Positions 16,661-24,733 of a stretch of DNA of 64,000 nt are shown one piece after another. Below the pieces are notes generated by a model, which saw nothing but the letters and a program-made list of their open reading frames with translations, was not told the origin of the DNA and did not search any database. The DNA is from Mariniflexile litorale (lineage in GTDB: Bacteria; Bacteroidota; Bacteroidia; Flavobacteriales; Flavobacteriaceae), in assembly GCF_031128465.2 (NCBI RefSeq), contig NZ_CP155618.1, forward strand, positions 2,718,501-2,782,500, read 5' to 3'. Each line of letters starts with the position of its first letter. The stretch's first letter is position 1. The translations under genes and the position numbers were made by a program.

Positions 16661-18697
16661 ATGAAAATAAAATCAATATTAAATTTTGTACTCATGTGTG
16701 GTCTTATATTTTCTTGCGGAAATGAACGACCTAAAGAGAATACGGAAGATTTAACGGCAAAAGAAGCAACTTTTAATTATAATGTCGATCAATTCGCCGA
16801 TATTAAAGTATTGCGTTATCAAATTCCAGATTGGGAAAATTTAACTTTAAAAGAGCAAAAATTGGTGTATTATTTAACCCAAGCAGGTATGTCTGGTCGC
16901 GATATTATATGGGATCAAAATTACAGACACAATCTTAAAATTAGAAAGGCTTTAGAAAATATTTATACTAATTATAAAGGTGATAAAACAACTAACGACT
17001 GGACTGCTTTCGAGGTTTATTTGAAGCGTGTATGGTTTAGTAATGGTATTCATCACCATTATTCCAATGATAAAATAAAACCAGAATTTTCGTCTGATTA
17101 TTTAAAACAAATTCTTGCCGAAACCAATACCGTTTTAGAAGGAGAAGCATTTGATGTTGTTTTTAACGATGTTGATTCTAAAAAAGTGAATCAAGCTAAA
17201 GGTGCAGATAATGTGGCACTATCTGCTGTTAATTTTTATGGAGAGGGTGTTACAAATAAAGATGTTGAAACATTTTATACATCTAAAAAATCGTTAGATC
17301 CTAGTAAACCATTGTCGTTTGGTCTAAACTCACAGTTAGTAAAAGAAAATGGGGTATTAAAAGAACGTGTTTATAAATCGGGAGGCTTGTATGGTTCGGC
17401 TATTGATGAAATAATTAAATGGCTGGAATTGGCCAAAGGTGTTGCCGAAAATGAGGCTCAGGCCAATGCTTTAGGTTTGTTGATTTCTTATTATAATTCA
17501 GGCGATTTACAAACTTGGGACGACTATAATGTATTATGGACAGCAGCTACCGAAGGTAATATCGATTATATAAATAGTTTTATAGAAGTGTATAATGACC
17601 CTCTGGGGTATCGAGGTTCGTACGAAACGATTGTGCAAATTAAGGATTTTGATATGTCTAAAAAAATGGAAGTGCTTTCTAAAAATGCACAGTGGTTTGA
17701 AGATAATTCTCCTTTAATGGAAGCTCATAAAAAGAAAAACGTAGTGGGGGTTTCTTATAAAACAGTCAATGTCGCGGGAGAAGCGGGTGATGCATCACCA
17801 AGCACACCCATAGGCGTTAATTTGCCAAATGCTAATTGGATACGTGCTGCTGTTGGAAGTAAATCGGTGTCATTAGGTAATATTGTAGATGCGAGCAATA
17901 TTGCAGGTAATTCAGATAGATTGAAGGAATTTGTAAATGATGAAGAAGAATTAGAATTGGATGAAACCTACAGTAAAATGGCCGATAAATTACATACGGC
18001 TTTACACGAAGTAGTAGGGCACGCATCGGGGCAATTAAACCCAGGTGTTGGTGAAACCAAAGAAACATTAAAAAATTATGCATCAACTCTAGAGGAAGGA
18101 CGTGCTGATTTAGTAGCTCTTTATTATTTATATGATAGTAAAATTCAAGAATTAGGATTGACAGACAACTGGGAGAAAACAGGGAAAGCTGCTTATAACG
18201 ATTATATTAGAAACGGACTTTTAACACAATTAATCCGTTTAAATTTAGGTGATGATGTAGAAGAAGCTCACATGCGAAATAGACAATGGATTTCGGCTTG
18301 GGTTTTTGAAAAAGGAAAGTCTAATAATGTTATAGAGAAAATTACCCGAAGCGGAAAAACGTATTATAATATTAATGATTATGCGAAACTTCGAGAGCTT
18401 TTTGGAGAGTTGTTACGTGAAACACAACGTATAAAATCTGAAGGTGATTTTAAAGCAGCTGAAACATTGGTTGAAAATTATGGAGTGAAAGTAAATCAAA
18501 AAATTCATGCCGAAGTTTTAGAACGCAATAAGCAATTTAAGTCGGCAGCATACACGGGTTATGTAAATCCAGTATTGGTTGCAAAAACAAACGAGGCAAA
18601 TGAGATAATTGAAGTTAACGTCGTGCAACCAAAAACATTTGTAGAACAAATGTTAGATTACAGTAAAAAATATAATTTCTTGCCAGAAGTAAATTAA
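16661..18697 (+). CDS. Dipeptidyl-peptidase III family (M49) lipoprotein
   Basis: A 678-residue zinc exopeptidase that removes dipeptides from N-termini. The metal site is visible: HEVVGH (His449, Glu450, His454), the six-residue HExxGH form unique to M49, and the third ligand in EEGRAD (478-483; the family usually has EECRAE). The N-terminus has a lipoprotein signal (MCGLIFSCG), so the enzyme is exported and anchored. It is monocistronic, with a good terminator 28 bases after the stop. Confidence 0.92.
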   Translation: MKIKSILNFVLMCGLIFSCGNERPKENTEDLTAKEATFNYNVDQFADIKVLRYQIPDWENLTLKEQKLVYYLTQAGMSGRDIIWDQNYRHNLKIRKALENIYTNYKGDKTTNDWTAFEVYLKRVWFSNGIHHHYSNDKIKPEFSSDYLKQILAETNTVLEGEAFDVVFNDVDSKKVNQAKGADNVALSAVNFYGEGVTNKDVETFYTSKKSLDPSKPLSFGLNSQLVKENGVLKERVYKSGGLYGSAIDEIIKWLELAKGVAENEAQANALGLLISYYNSGDLQTWDDYNVLWTAATEGNIDYINSFIEVYNDPLGYRGSYETIVQIKDFDMSKKMEVLSKNAQWFEDNSPLMEAHKKKNVVGVSYKTVNVAGEAGDASPSTPIGVNLPNANWIRAAVGSKSVSLGNIVDASNIAGNSDRLKEFVNDEEELELDETYSKMADKLHTALHEVVGHASGQLNPGVGETKETLKNYASTLEEGRADLVALYYLYDSKIQELGLTDNWEKTGKAAYNDYIRNGLLTQLIRLNLGDDVEEAHMRNRQWISAWVFEKGKSNNVIEKITRSGKTYYNINDYAKLRELFGELLRETQRIKSEGDFKAAETLVENYGVKVNQKIHAEVLERNKQFKSAAYTGYVNPVLVAKTNEANEIIEVNVVQPKTFVEQMLDYSKKYNFLPEVN

Positions 18698-18724
18698 TCT
18701 AATTTAAAAACTGCAAATAAATAT

Positions 18725-18757
18725 AAACAGAATCTTGAATCAAGGTTCTGTTTTTTT
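18725..18757 (+). terminator. Terminator after the M49 peptidase
   Basis: AAACAGAATCTT (18725-18736) pairs with AAGGTTCTGTTT (18742-18753) with one G-U pair, followed by Ts to 18757. Confidence 0.8.
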
Positions 18758-18826
18758 ATTGACACTAAATACCAAAAGAATAAGGTTAACAACTATAAGA
18801 GCACTAATAATAAGTATAATATTCAT
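18740..18826 (-). CDS. Possible 28-residue membrane peptide
   Basis: ATG at 18826 opens a 28-codon frame beginning MNIILIISALIVVNLILL and ending in VNKKTEP: one hydrophobic helix followed by a basic tail. The stop lies inside the terminator of the opposite gene. Single-helix peptides of this sort are real in many bacteria but easily missed; equally, an AT-rich intergenic stretch can look hydrophobic by chance. Confidence 0.3.
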   Translation of the reverse strand: MNIILIISALIVVNLILLVFSVNKKTEP

Positions 18827-18966
18827 GATTTAGTTCTATTTAATTCTATTAGTTATTTAATAGATGCACGATTTAAAAAAAGGTTGCGTCAAATTGTTAA
18901 ATTAATTATATAACAAGTAAGCAATGTTTTTCCCTAGTACAGAATAAGACTTTTTTTATAAAAAAA

Positions 18967-19170
18967 TCACTTAAATATGAACTTAATAGCACTGATCAAT
19001 CCTATAAAACCAATAAAGGCAATTAAAACCCAAATGCTTCCAGAATAAAAGCGTTTGTGCAATTTTAAATCTTTTCGGTAGGTGTAGCCAATAACAATGG
19101 CGAACACAATAAAAAATAAAATTCCGAAAATGATTTGACCTTTACTAAACATATGATTAATTTTATGCAA
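18967..19170 (-). CDS. Small membrane protein with two helices
   Basis: Sixty-seven residues (or 61 if the second ATG is used): GQIIFGILFFIVFAIVIGYTY forms the first helix, RKDLKLHKRFY the cytoplasmic-type basic loop, and a second hydrophobic helix completes the protein. No family is recognised beyond being a typical flavobacterial small membrane protein. It stands alone, opposite to its neighbours. Confidence 0.6.
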   Translation of the reverse strand: MHKINHMFSKGQIIFGILFFIVFAIVIGYTYRKDLKLHKRFYSGSIWVLIAFIGFIGLISAIKFIFK

Positions 19171-19314
19171 ATTTAATTAATAATGATGAGATTCTCGGCT
19201 TTACAGGAATGACAAAATAAGTATTTATGAAATGAGCATGCTAAAATAGGATCATCCCATGAAGTGATTAATAGTGAACAGCATATGTAAGTTAAAAAGT
19301 AATAAATAAAACTA

Positions 19315-19701
19315 ATGAAAAATAAAATAGAAGCAGTTAAAACATTTCATACCGCATTTAAAATAGGGCACAGAGAAACCCCTAAAGCCGATTTAGGTAC
19401 TGATAAAAATAAGTTGCGTTTTAATTTGATGAAAGAAGAAAACGAAGAATATTTAGAAGCAGCTAATAACAACGATTTAGTTGAAGTTGCCGATGCTCTT
19501 GGAGATATGCTTTATATTTTATGTGGTACTATTATAGAACACGGTATGCAATATAAAATTGAAGAAGTGTTTGAAGAGATACAACGCAGTAATATGAGTA
19601 AATTAGGTAAAGATGGACAACCTATTTATAGAGAAGATGGCAAAGTGCTAAAAGGACCTAATTATTTTAAGCCTAATATCGCTTCTATTCTAGATAAATA
19701 A
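19315..19701 (+). CDS. MazG-like nucleotide pyrophosphohydrolase
   Basis: A 128-residue all-alpha NTP pyrophosphohydrolase. The metal-binding pattern is visible: EENEEYLEA followed by DLVEVADALGDMLYILCG, corresponding to the ExxE and ExxD motifs of the MazG/phosphoribosyl-ATP pyrophosphohydrolase superfamily. It probably hydrolyses a non-canonical or surplus nucleoside triphosphate to the monophosphate. The C-terminal extension (GKDGQPIYREDGKVLKGPNY) is typical of stand-alone members. A terminator shared with ilvE follows. Confidence 0.85.
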   Translation: MKNKIEAVKTFHTAFKIGHRETPKADLGTDKNKLRFNLMKEENEEYLEAANNNDLVEVADALGDMLYILCGTIIEHGMQYKIEEVFEEIQRSNMSKLGKDGQPIYREDGKVLKGPNYFKPNIASILDK

Positions 19702-19716
19702 AGAGTTTAAGGATTA

Positions 19717-19747
19717 AAAAAAGAGAAGCTATTAACTTCTCTTTTTT
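19717..19747. terminator. Bidirectional terminator
   Basis: AAAAAAGAGAAG (19717-19728) and CTTCTCTTTTTT (19736-19747), a perfect 12-bp stem with A- and T-runs, between the converging MazG-like and ilvE genes. Confidence 0.85.
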
Positions 19748-19755
19748 ATTGATAT

Positions 19756-20823
19756 TTAATCAACTTTATACCTCCATCCAAATGGATCTTGGGCTTTATT
19801 AGTTTGAATATCGGTAATGCGTTTCTTTAAAAAACTCGCAAATGTGTCTTTTAATTCTGGTAAATCGAAATCCTCATTTTGATAACCAAACCCCGAAATC
19901 GAGGAAATAACTGCTGCAGTACCTGCTCCAAACATTTCTTTTAGGCTTCCATTTTGGGCAGCTTCAACAACTTCGTGTACAGATAATTTTCTTACTTCAA
20001 CATTTATTCCTTCAGATTTAGCTAATTCAATAATACTTTTTCTAGTAATACCATCTAAAATCCTATCGCTAGTTGGTCCTGTTATAAGTGTATCATTGAT
20101 GCGAACAAAAATATTCATCGCACCAGCTTCTTCAATGTATTCGTGGGTAGTATCATCCGTCCAAATAACTTGTTGGTAACCTTTTTCAACCGCTAATTGT
20201 GTTGGATAAAACTGTCCTGCATAGTTACCACCAGCTTTAGCAAAACCAACACCACCATTAGCAGAACGGGAATACGTTTGTTCTATTAAAACTTTTAGTT
20301 TTCCAGAAAAATAAGCCCCAGAAGGTGCGGTACAAATAATAAATTTATATGCATTGGCTGGAGATGCATGAAACCCGTTTCCAGACGCAAAAACAAAAGG
20401 ACGTATGTATAAAGAACTGCCTTCGTTTGTTGGAATCCAATCTTTATCTACTTCCAATAACGCTTTTAAACCATCCATAAAATAGTTTTCTGGCAGTTCT
20501 GGCATAGCTAAACGTTTAGACGAAATGTTTAATCGTTTGAAATTTTCTAACGGACGAAATAACCAGACATCTTTATTGGCGTCTTTATATGCTTTCATAC
20601 CTTCAAAAACAGATTGTCCATAATGGAAAATCTTAGCAGAAGGGTCTAAAGTAATGGCTTGGTAAGGCACCACTTTAGGTGCTTGCCACTTGCCATCTTT
20701 AAAATTGCACTCAAGCATATGGTCTGAAAATACGCTTCCAAAAGCCAAATTATCAAAATCTACATCGTTTATTTTTGTAGTTTTCGATTTTATAATCTCG
20801 ATGTCATTGATTATAGAGTTCAT
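19756..20823 (-). CDS. ilvE: Branched-chain amino acid aminotransferase
   Basis: PLP enzyme of fold type IV that interconverts leucine, isoleucine and valine with their 2-oxoacids. The 355-residue length fits the eukaryote-like, type II subfamily. Signatures: PYQAITLDPSAKIFHYGQSVFEGMKA, split by the usual R-rich segment, GVGFAKAGGNYAGQFYPT around the catalytic lysine, and EEAGAMNIFVRI with GPTSDRILDGITR. A TAAATTTG box lies 20 bases before the start. It is monocistronic. Confidence 0.93.
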   Translation of the reverse strand: MNSIINDIEIIKSKTTKINDVDFDNLAFGSVFSDHMLECNFKDGKWQAPKVVPYQAITLDPSAKIFHYGQSVFEGMKAYKDANKDVWLFRPLENFKRLNISSKRLAMPELPENYFMDGLKALLEVDKDWIPTNEGSSLYIRPFVFASGNGFHASPANAYKFIICTAPSGAYFSGKLKVLIEQTYSRSANGGVGFAKAGGNYAGQFYPTQLAVEKGYQQVIWTDDTTHEYIEEAGAMNIFVRINDTLITGPTSDRILDGITRKSIIELAKSEGINVEVRKLSVHEVVEAAQNGSLKEMFGAGTAAVISSISGFGYQNEDFDLPELKDTFASFLKKRITDIQTNKAQDPFGWRYKVD

Positions 20824-20843
20824 AATCTTGTTATTTTATGTTA

Positions 20844-20851
20844 CAAATTTA
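20844..20851 (-). promoter_or_regulatory. Promoter -7 box for ilvE
   Basis: TAAATTTG on the minus strand fits TAnnTTTG, 20 bases before the ilvE ATG. Confidence 0.45.
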
Positions 20852-20916
20852 AGTAAAAACGTTTTTAAAAAAGCGGTATATTTACAAGAAATCATTCAAA
20901 ATATATATTTTATTGT

Positions 20917-21381
20917 ATGAAGCATCTATTATTCGTAACTTTTTGTTTATTAGTGGTGTATTCATGTAAAGATAGAGACATATATAAGTCGTATGGTAAA
21001 AAGATTACTGTAGAAGAAGTTAAAGAGACGTTTAATATAATAACGCATTATAAAACCATGCAGGTTGGCGATACCGTGTATGCCAAAATGAAAGCAAAGG
21101 TGAAGGATGTTTGTCAAGCAAAAGGCTGCTGGATGACTTTAGATTTAGAAGAGGGTAACGAAGTAATGGTAAAGTTTAAAGATTATGGTTTTTTTGTACC
21201 AAAAGACATTACTGATAAAGAGGTTATTATAAATGGAAAAGCATTTGTAAGTGAAGTTTCAGTAAATAAACAACGTCATTATGCTGAGGATGCAGGAAAA
21301 ACAGCTGATGAAATAGCAGAAATAATCCAACCAAAACGAACATTTTCTTTTGAAGCTGATGGCGTTTTAATACAACAATAA
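20917..21381 (+). CDS. DUF4920 lipoprotein
   Basis: A 154-residue exported protein with a lipobox (LLVVYSC at about residue 17). The core has the DUF4920 pattern: VKDVCQAKGCWMTLDLEEG followed by VKFKDYGFFVPKDI and a tail of beta strands. The CxxxxC pair suggests a metal or disulfide. No biochemical role is established. Its stop is two bases from the TTG start of mnmD, so the two genes form a translationally coupled pair. Confidence 0.83.
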   Translation: MKHLLFVTFCLLVVYSCKDRDIYKSYGKKITVEEVKETFNIITHYKTMQVGDTVYAKMKAKVKDVCQAKGCWMTLDLEEGNEVMVKFKDYGFFVPKDITDKEVIINGKAFVSEVSVNKQRHYAEDAGKTADEIAEIIQPKRTFSFEADGVLIQQ

Positions 21382-21383
21382 GT

Positions 21384-22082
21384 TTGGAAAGAAAAGTTGT
21401 TATAACAGCAGATGGTTCGTCAACCATTCACTTACCAGAATGGGACGAACAATACCATTCTAAACACGGTGCGATTCAAGAGGCATACCATGTGTTTATT
21501 AAGCATGGCTTGAATCACTTTTGTAGCGAACGTCATTCTAAACTTGTTTCAGGGCTTCTCCAAAATATTTCAATTCTAGAAATAGGTTTCGGTACGGGTT
21601 TAAACGCTTTTATAACCTTACTTGAAGCCGAAAAATTAGGTGTTGGTATTAATTATGTTGGTATTGAAGGCTACCCCGTTTTAAGCGATGAAATTTCACA
21701 ACTCAACTATCCCGCTCAATTAAAAGCAGGAGCTAAAGAGTTACTTTTTAAAATGATGCATGAAGTTTCTTGGGAAGAAAAACATGCGGTTTCAAATAAT
21801 TTTTCGCTTACCAAACAAAATCGTTTTTTTTCAGAAATTATAGATAAAAATTTATACAACCTCATTTATTTTGATGCCTTTGGTGCGCGTGTACAACCCG
21901 AACTCTGGACAGAAACCATCTTTGAAAAAATGTATGACGCTCTAAAAGAAAATGGCGTGTTAGTAACCTATGCCGCAAAAGGTAGTGTGCGTCGTGCTAT
22001 GCAAGCTGTAGGTTTTAAAGTTGAAAAACTTCCTGGCCCACCAGGTAAACGTGAAATGTTACGCGCTTCCAAAAAAGTATAA
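21384..22082 (+). CDS. mnmD: tRNA 5-(aminomethyl)-2-thiouridine methyltransferase
   Basis: A 232-residue SAM methyltransferase of the MnmD type (the methyltransferase half of MnmC as a single gene), which makes mnm5-modified U34 in tRNA wobble positions. Visible: [20 protein letters not shown], the SAM-binding [30 protein letters not shown] and [18 protein letters not shown]. The start is TTG at 21384, two bases after the DUF4920 stop; no ATG exists upstream of the conserved start and the next ones lie inside the domain. Confidence 0.9.
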   Translation: MERKVVITADGSSTIHLPEWDEQYHSKHGAIQEAYHVFIKHGLNHFCSERHSKLVSGLLQNISILEIGFGTGLNAFITLLEAEKLGVGINYVGIEGYPVLSDEISQLNYPAQLKAGAKELLFKMMHEVSWEEKHAVSNNFSLTKQNRFFSEIIDKNLYNLIYFDAFGARVQPELWTETIFEKMYDALKENGVLVTYAAKGSVRRAMQAVGFKVEKLPGPPGKREMLRASKKV

Positions 22083-22248
22083 CATTTAGCGACTCAAATA
22101 AAAATGAGCTAAGTGCTAAGAGTGACCAGACGACCCTAAGTATTCGGTGTTAGCCAAATGTTACGTGTTATTAAATAATCTTTGTTTTTTGGAGCTTCTC
22201 AAGTATTTGCTTATTGACTATGCTTATTTATGAGATTTTTAGTTTTGC

Positions 22249-22384
22249 ATTATCAATTATCAATTATCAATTATCAATTATCAATTATCAATTATCAATT
22301 ATCAATTATCAATTATCAATTATCAATTATCAATTATCAATTATCAATTATCAATTATCAATTATCAATTATCAATTATCAATT
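22249..22384. repeat. Heptanucleotide tandem repeat, about 19 copies
   Basis: The unit CAATTAT is repeated without error from 22249 to 22384: eighteen full units plus partial ones at both ends (136 bp). It lies between mnmD and the TIGR01777 gene, ending 70 bases before the latter's ATG. Because 7 is not a multiple of 3, all frames cycle through the same peptide; the frame running through it is not a believable gene. Confidence 0.95.
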
Positions 22385-22454
22385 GTTTTGTTAAACCTAA
22401 TACAAAATCATAGACAATAGCTACTTCGTTTCGTAACTTTAAATAAAAAATAAA

Positions 22455-23360
22455 ATGCGAGTTTTAATAACAGGGGCGACGGGACTTATTGGGCAAGAGA
22501 TTGTAAAACTTTGTCATAAAGAAAATATTGCGGTAAATTATTTAACAACAAGTAAATCTAAATTAAACCAATCGGAGAAAACGCAAGGTTTTTATTGGAA
22601 CCCCAAACAACAAGAAATTGATATGGATTGTTTTAAGGGTGTCCATGCAATCATTCATTTAGCAGGTGCTACGGTTTCAAAACGTTGGACTTCAGCTTAC
22701 AAAAAAGAAATTATTTCAAGCCGAAAAGAAACAACTCAACTATTAGTTAATAGTTTAAAAACAATTGATCACACAATTAAGCAAGTTATTTCGGCAAGTG
22801 CTATTGGGGTTTACCCAGATTCTTTAATTAATTATTACGACGAAACTTTCAAAGATTTTGATAATTCATTCTTAAGTAATGTGGTACAAGTTTGGGAGCA
22901 TGAAGTAGATGTTTTTTCAAGTTTAAATATTACAGTATCTAAAATTAGAATAGGTTTAGTATTATCCAATAAAGGAGGTGCGCTGAAAGAAATGATTAAA
23001 CCTATTAAATATGGAGTAGGAGCAGCTTTTGGAGACGGCAAGCAATGGCAATCGTGGATACATATTAACGATTTAGCACAACTATTTCTATATGTATTAA
23101 AGCATCAATTAAAAGGTGTTTATAATGCGGTAGCACCAAATCCCGTAACAAATCAAGAACTCATAAAAACCATAGCAAATACTTTAGATAAACCGTTGTT
23201 TTTACCTAAAATACCGAGGTCTTTAATGAAACTAGTTTTGGGTGACATGTCTACTTTGTTATTTGATAGCCAGCGGGTTAGTTCTAAAAAAACAGAAAAG
23301 AAAGGTTTTTATTTTGAATACCACCATTTACAACCTGCTTTGGAGGATTTGCTTGGGTAA
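22455..23360 (+). CDS. TIGR01777 family NAD(P)-dependent epimerase/oxidoreductase
   Basis: A 301-residue extended short-chain dehydrogenase. The Rossmann motif ITGATGLIGQEIV is at the very N-terminus; HLAGATVSKRWTSAYKKEI is the family hallmark (as in YfcH), then SASAIGVYP, and the C-terminal DUF1731 part (LDKPLFLPKIPRSLMKLVLG). The substrate is unknown. The promoter region holds the heptanucleotide repeat, whose length could influence expression. Confidence 0.9.
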   Translation: MRVLITGATGLIGQEIVKLCHKENIAVNYLTTSKSKLNQSEKTQGFYWNPKQQEIDMDCFKGVHAIIHLAGATVSKRWTSAYKKEIISSRKETTQLLVNSLKTIDHTIKQVISASAIGVYPDSLINYYDETFKDFDNSFLSNVVQVWEHEVDVFSSLNITVSKIRIGLVLSNKGGALKEMIKPIKYGVGAAFGDGKQWQSWIHINDLAQLFLYVLKHQLKGVYNAVAPNPVTNQELIKTIANTLDKPLFLPKIPRSLMKLVLGDMSTLLFDSQRVSSKKTEKKGFYFEYHHLQPALEDLLG

Positions 23361-23477
23361 TCATTATCCATTAGAATATGATTTTAAAGGCTTGCCAGCA
23401 AAATTTTAAATTTGGATAACGAAATCACTCAAATTAAATCAAATATTAATCCGTAAATACTATATATCACAATTTCA

Positions 23478-23862
23478 CTAATATTCATTTGTAGTTTTTT
23501 TGATTATTTCAAGATTTTTTTCTGTCAATTCAAAATTGAAACTTAAATATTCTCGACAAAAATTTCCGTTTTTCACAGGTGATTTTTTATAATAAGCATT
23601 CATGAAAATTTCAAAATCAATTTTCTCGGATACGTCTAAATTATTTAACTCTTGATTAAGATACTTATGAAAACTATCTCTTAATTGTTGGAAGTTTGTA
23701 TTTTAAATAATATCCTTTTTTATCAATTTTGGTAAATTTAAATCCCAATTTTTCTTTTAGTGTTTTATAAATTCCTAATTCAAAGAATACAATATTCTTT
23801 TTTCCGTTTTTAAGTTCATTTATTTCAGCAATTTTTATCATCATAATACACTTTAACTCCAA
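23478..23862 (-). pseudogene. Unknown gene split by a frameshift
   Basis: Two adjacent frames on the minus strand together look like one protein of about 125 residues. The first (23862-23674) starts MELKCIMMIKIAEINELKNG and ends YYLKYKLPTIKR. The second, shifted by one base, is open from 23702 to 23478 and reads QQLRDSFHKYLNQEL onward to KKTTNEY. The frames overlap by about 30 bases, where the shift must lie. Both halves have similar lysine-rich composition. No family is recognised. It may be a decayed gene or a sequencing error. Confidence 0.5.
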
Positions 23863-23964
23863 GATAAAATTTTATTTCAATAAATTTCATCAGGTCTTGA
23901 ATAAATCTATAATTTATTTCCCATAAATTCAACAACCCAAAATCCAAATCTTAAAACATTTTAA

Positions 23965-24005
23965 TGACATTATGACATTTTTACAATAATGGCAGTACTT
24001 TTGCC
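23965..24005 (+). promoter_or_regulatory. Candidate sigma-54 promoter of grpE-dnaJ
   Basis: TGGCAGTACTTTTGCC at 23990-24005 has GG and GC exactly 10 bases apart, as in the -24/-12 consensus TGGCAC-N5-TTGCA. Two direct repeats TGACATTN (23965-23971 and 23973-23979) lie just upstream. The same stretch contains TACTTTTG, so a housekeeping promoter is the alternative. Confidence 0.55.
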
Positions 24006-24132
24006 AACCAATTTAAGTATTTATATAAAATTGAAACGAGCGTCCTAAAAATAATATCGTCAAAGGAAATTATTATTAGCGAACAGCATGTGTCAATTAA
24101 AAAACAGTAAATTAAACACATGAAATACAGCA

Positions 24133-24684
24133 ATGAGTAAAAAAGATAAAGCAAACGATATAGAAAAAGAGCAGCTTGATACTTTGCAAAGCGAAGCGGT
24201 TGAAGTTGAAGATCAGGTTGTTGAAGAACAAACGGTTGAAGAAAAACTTCAAAGTGAATTAAAACAAGAAAAAGATAAGTTTTTACGTTTATTTGCCGAG
24301 TTTGAAAATTATAAGCGCCGTACCTCAAAAGAGCGTATGGAGCTATTTTCGACGGCGAGTGAAGACGTTATGAAAACCTTATTGCCAGTTTTAGATGATT
24401 TTGAACGCGCATTAAGTCATATTGACGACGATAAAGAAGCAGAGGCTTTACGTAAAGGGGTGTTATTAATTTACAATAAATTGGTAAGCACACTAGAGCA
24501 AAAAGGGCTTAAAATAGTAGCTGTTGAAAAAGGGGAAGCATTTAATGCCGATAACCATGAAGCTATTACGCAAATACCTGCGCCAACTGCCGATTTAAAA
24601 GGAAAAGTTATAGATGTTATTGAAAAAGGTTATAAACTGGGCGAGAAGGTAATTCGTTTTCCTAAAGTAGTAATAGGACAATAA
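24133..24684 (+). CDS. grpE: Nucleotide exchange factor GrpE
   Basis: A 183-residue co-chaperone that releases ADP from DnaK. The N-terminal third is acidic and coiled-coil forming (VEVEDQVVEEQTVEEKLQSE), then RLFAEFENYKRRTSKERM, and the beta domain with VEKGEAFNADNHEAI and the ending IRFPKVVIG. Its ATG overlaps a six-codon upstream frame (24120-24140). It is followed by dnaJ after 49 bases; dnaK is not in the window. Confidence 0.94.
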   Translation: MSKKDKANDIEKEQLDTLQSEAVEVEDQVVEEQTVEEKLQSELKQEKDKFLRLFAEFENYKRRTSKERMELFSTASEDVMKTLLPVLDDFERALSHIDDDKEAEALRKGVLLIYNKLVSTLEQKGLKIVAVEKGEAFNADNHEAITQIPAPTADLKGKVIDVIEKGYKLGEKVIRFPKVVIGQ

Positions 24685-24701
24685 ATAATAATTAAAAAAA
24701 G

Positions 24702-24719
24702 CCTTTTCCAAAGGAAAGG
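24702..24719. repeat. Small palindrome between grpE and dnaJ
   Basis: CCTTTTCC-AAA-GGAAAGG, a stem with one bulged T. It is closely related to the palindrome after prfA (3140-3158), with the same AAA loop. Confidence 0.45.
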
Positions 24720-24733
24720 ATGTAGAATAAAAC

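Noticed and set aside
22214-22420. Open frame through the heptanucleotide repeat encoding repeated SIINYQL
   Set aside because: A 7-bp unit gives the same peptide in all frames, so openness is automatic; there is no coding support outside the repeat.
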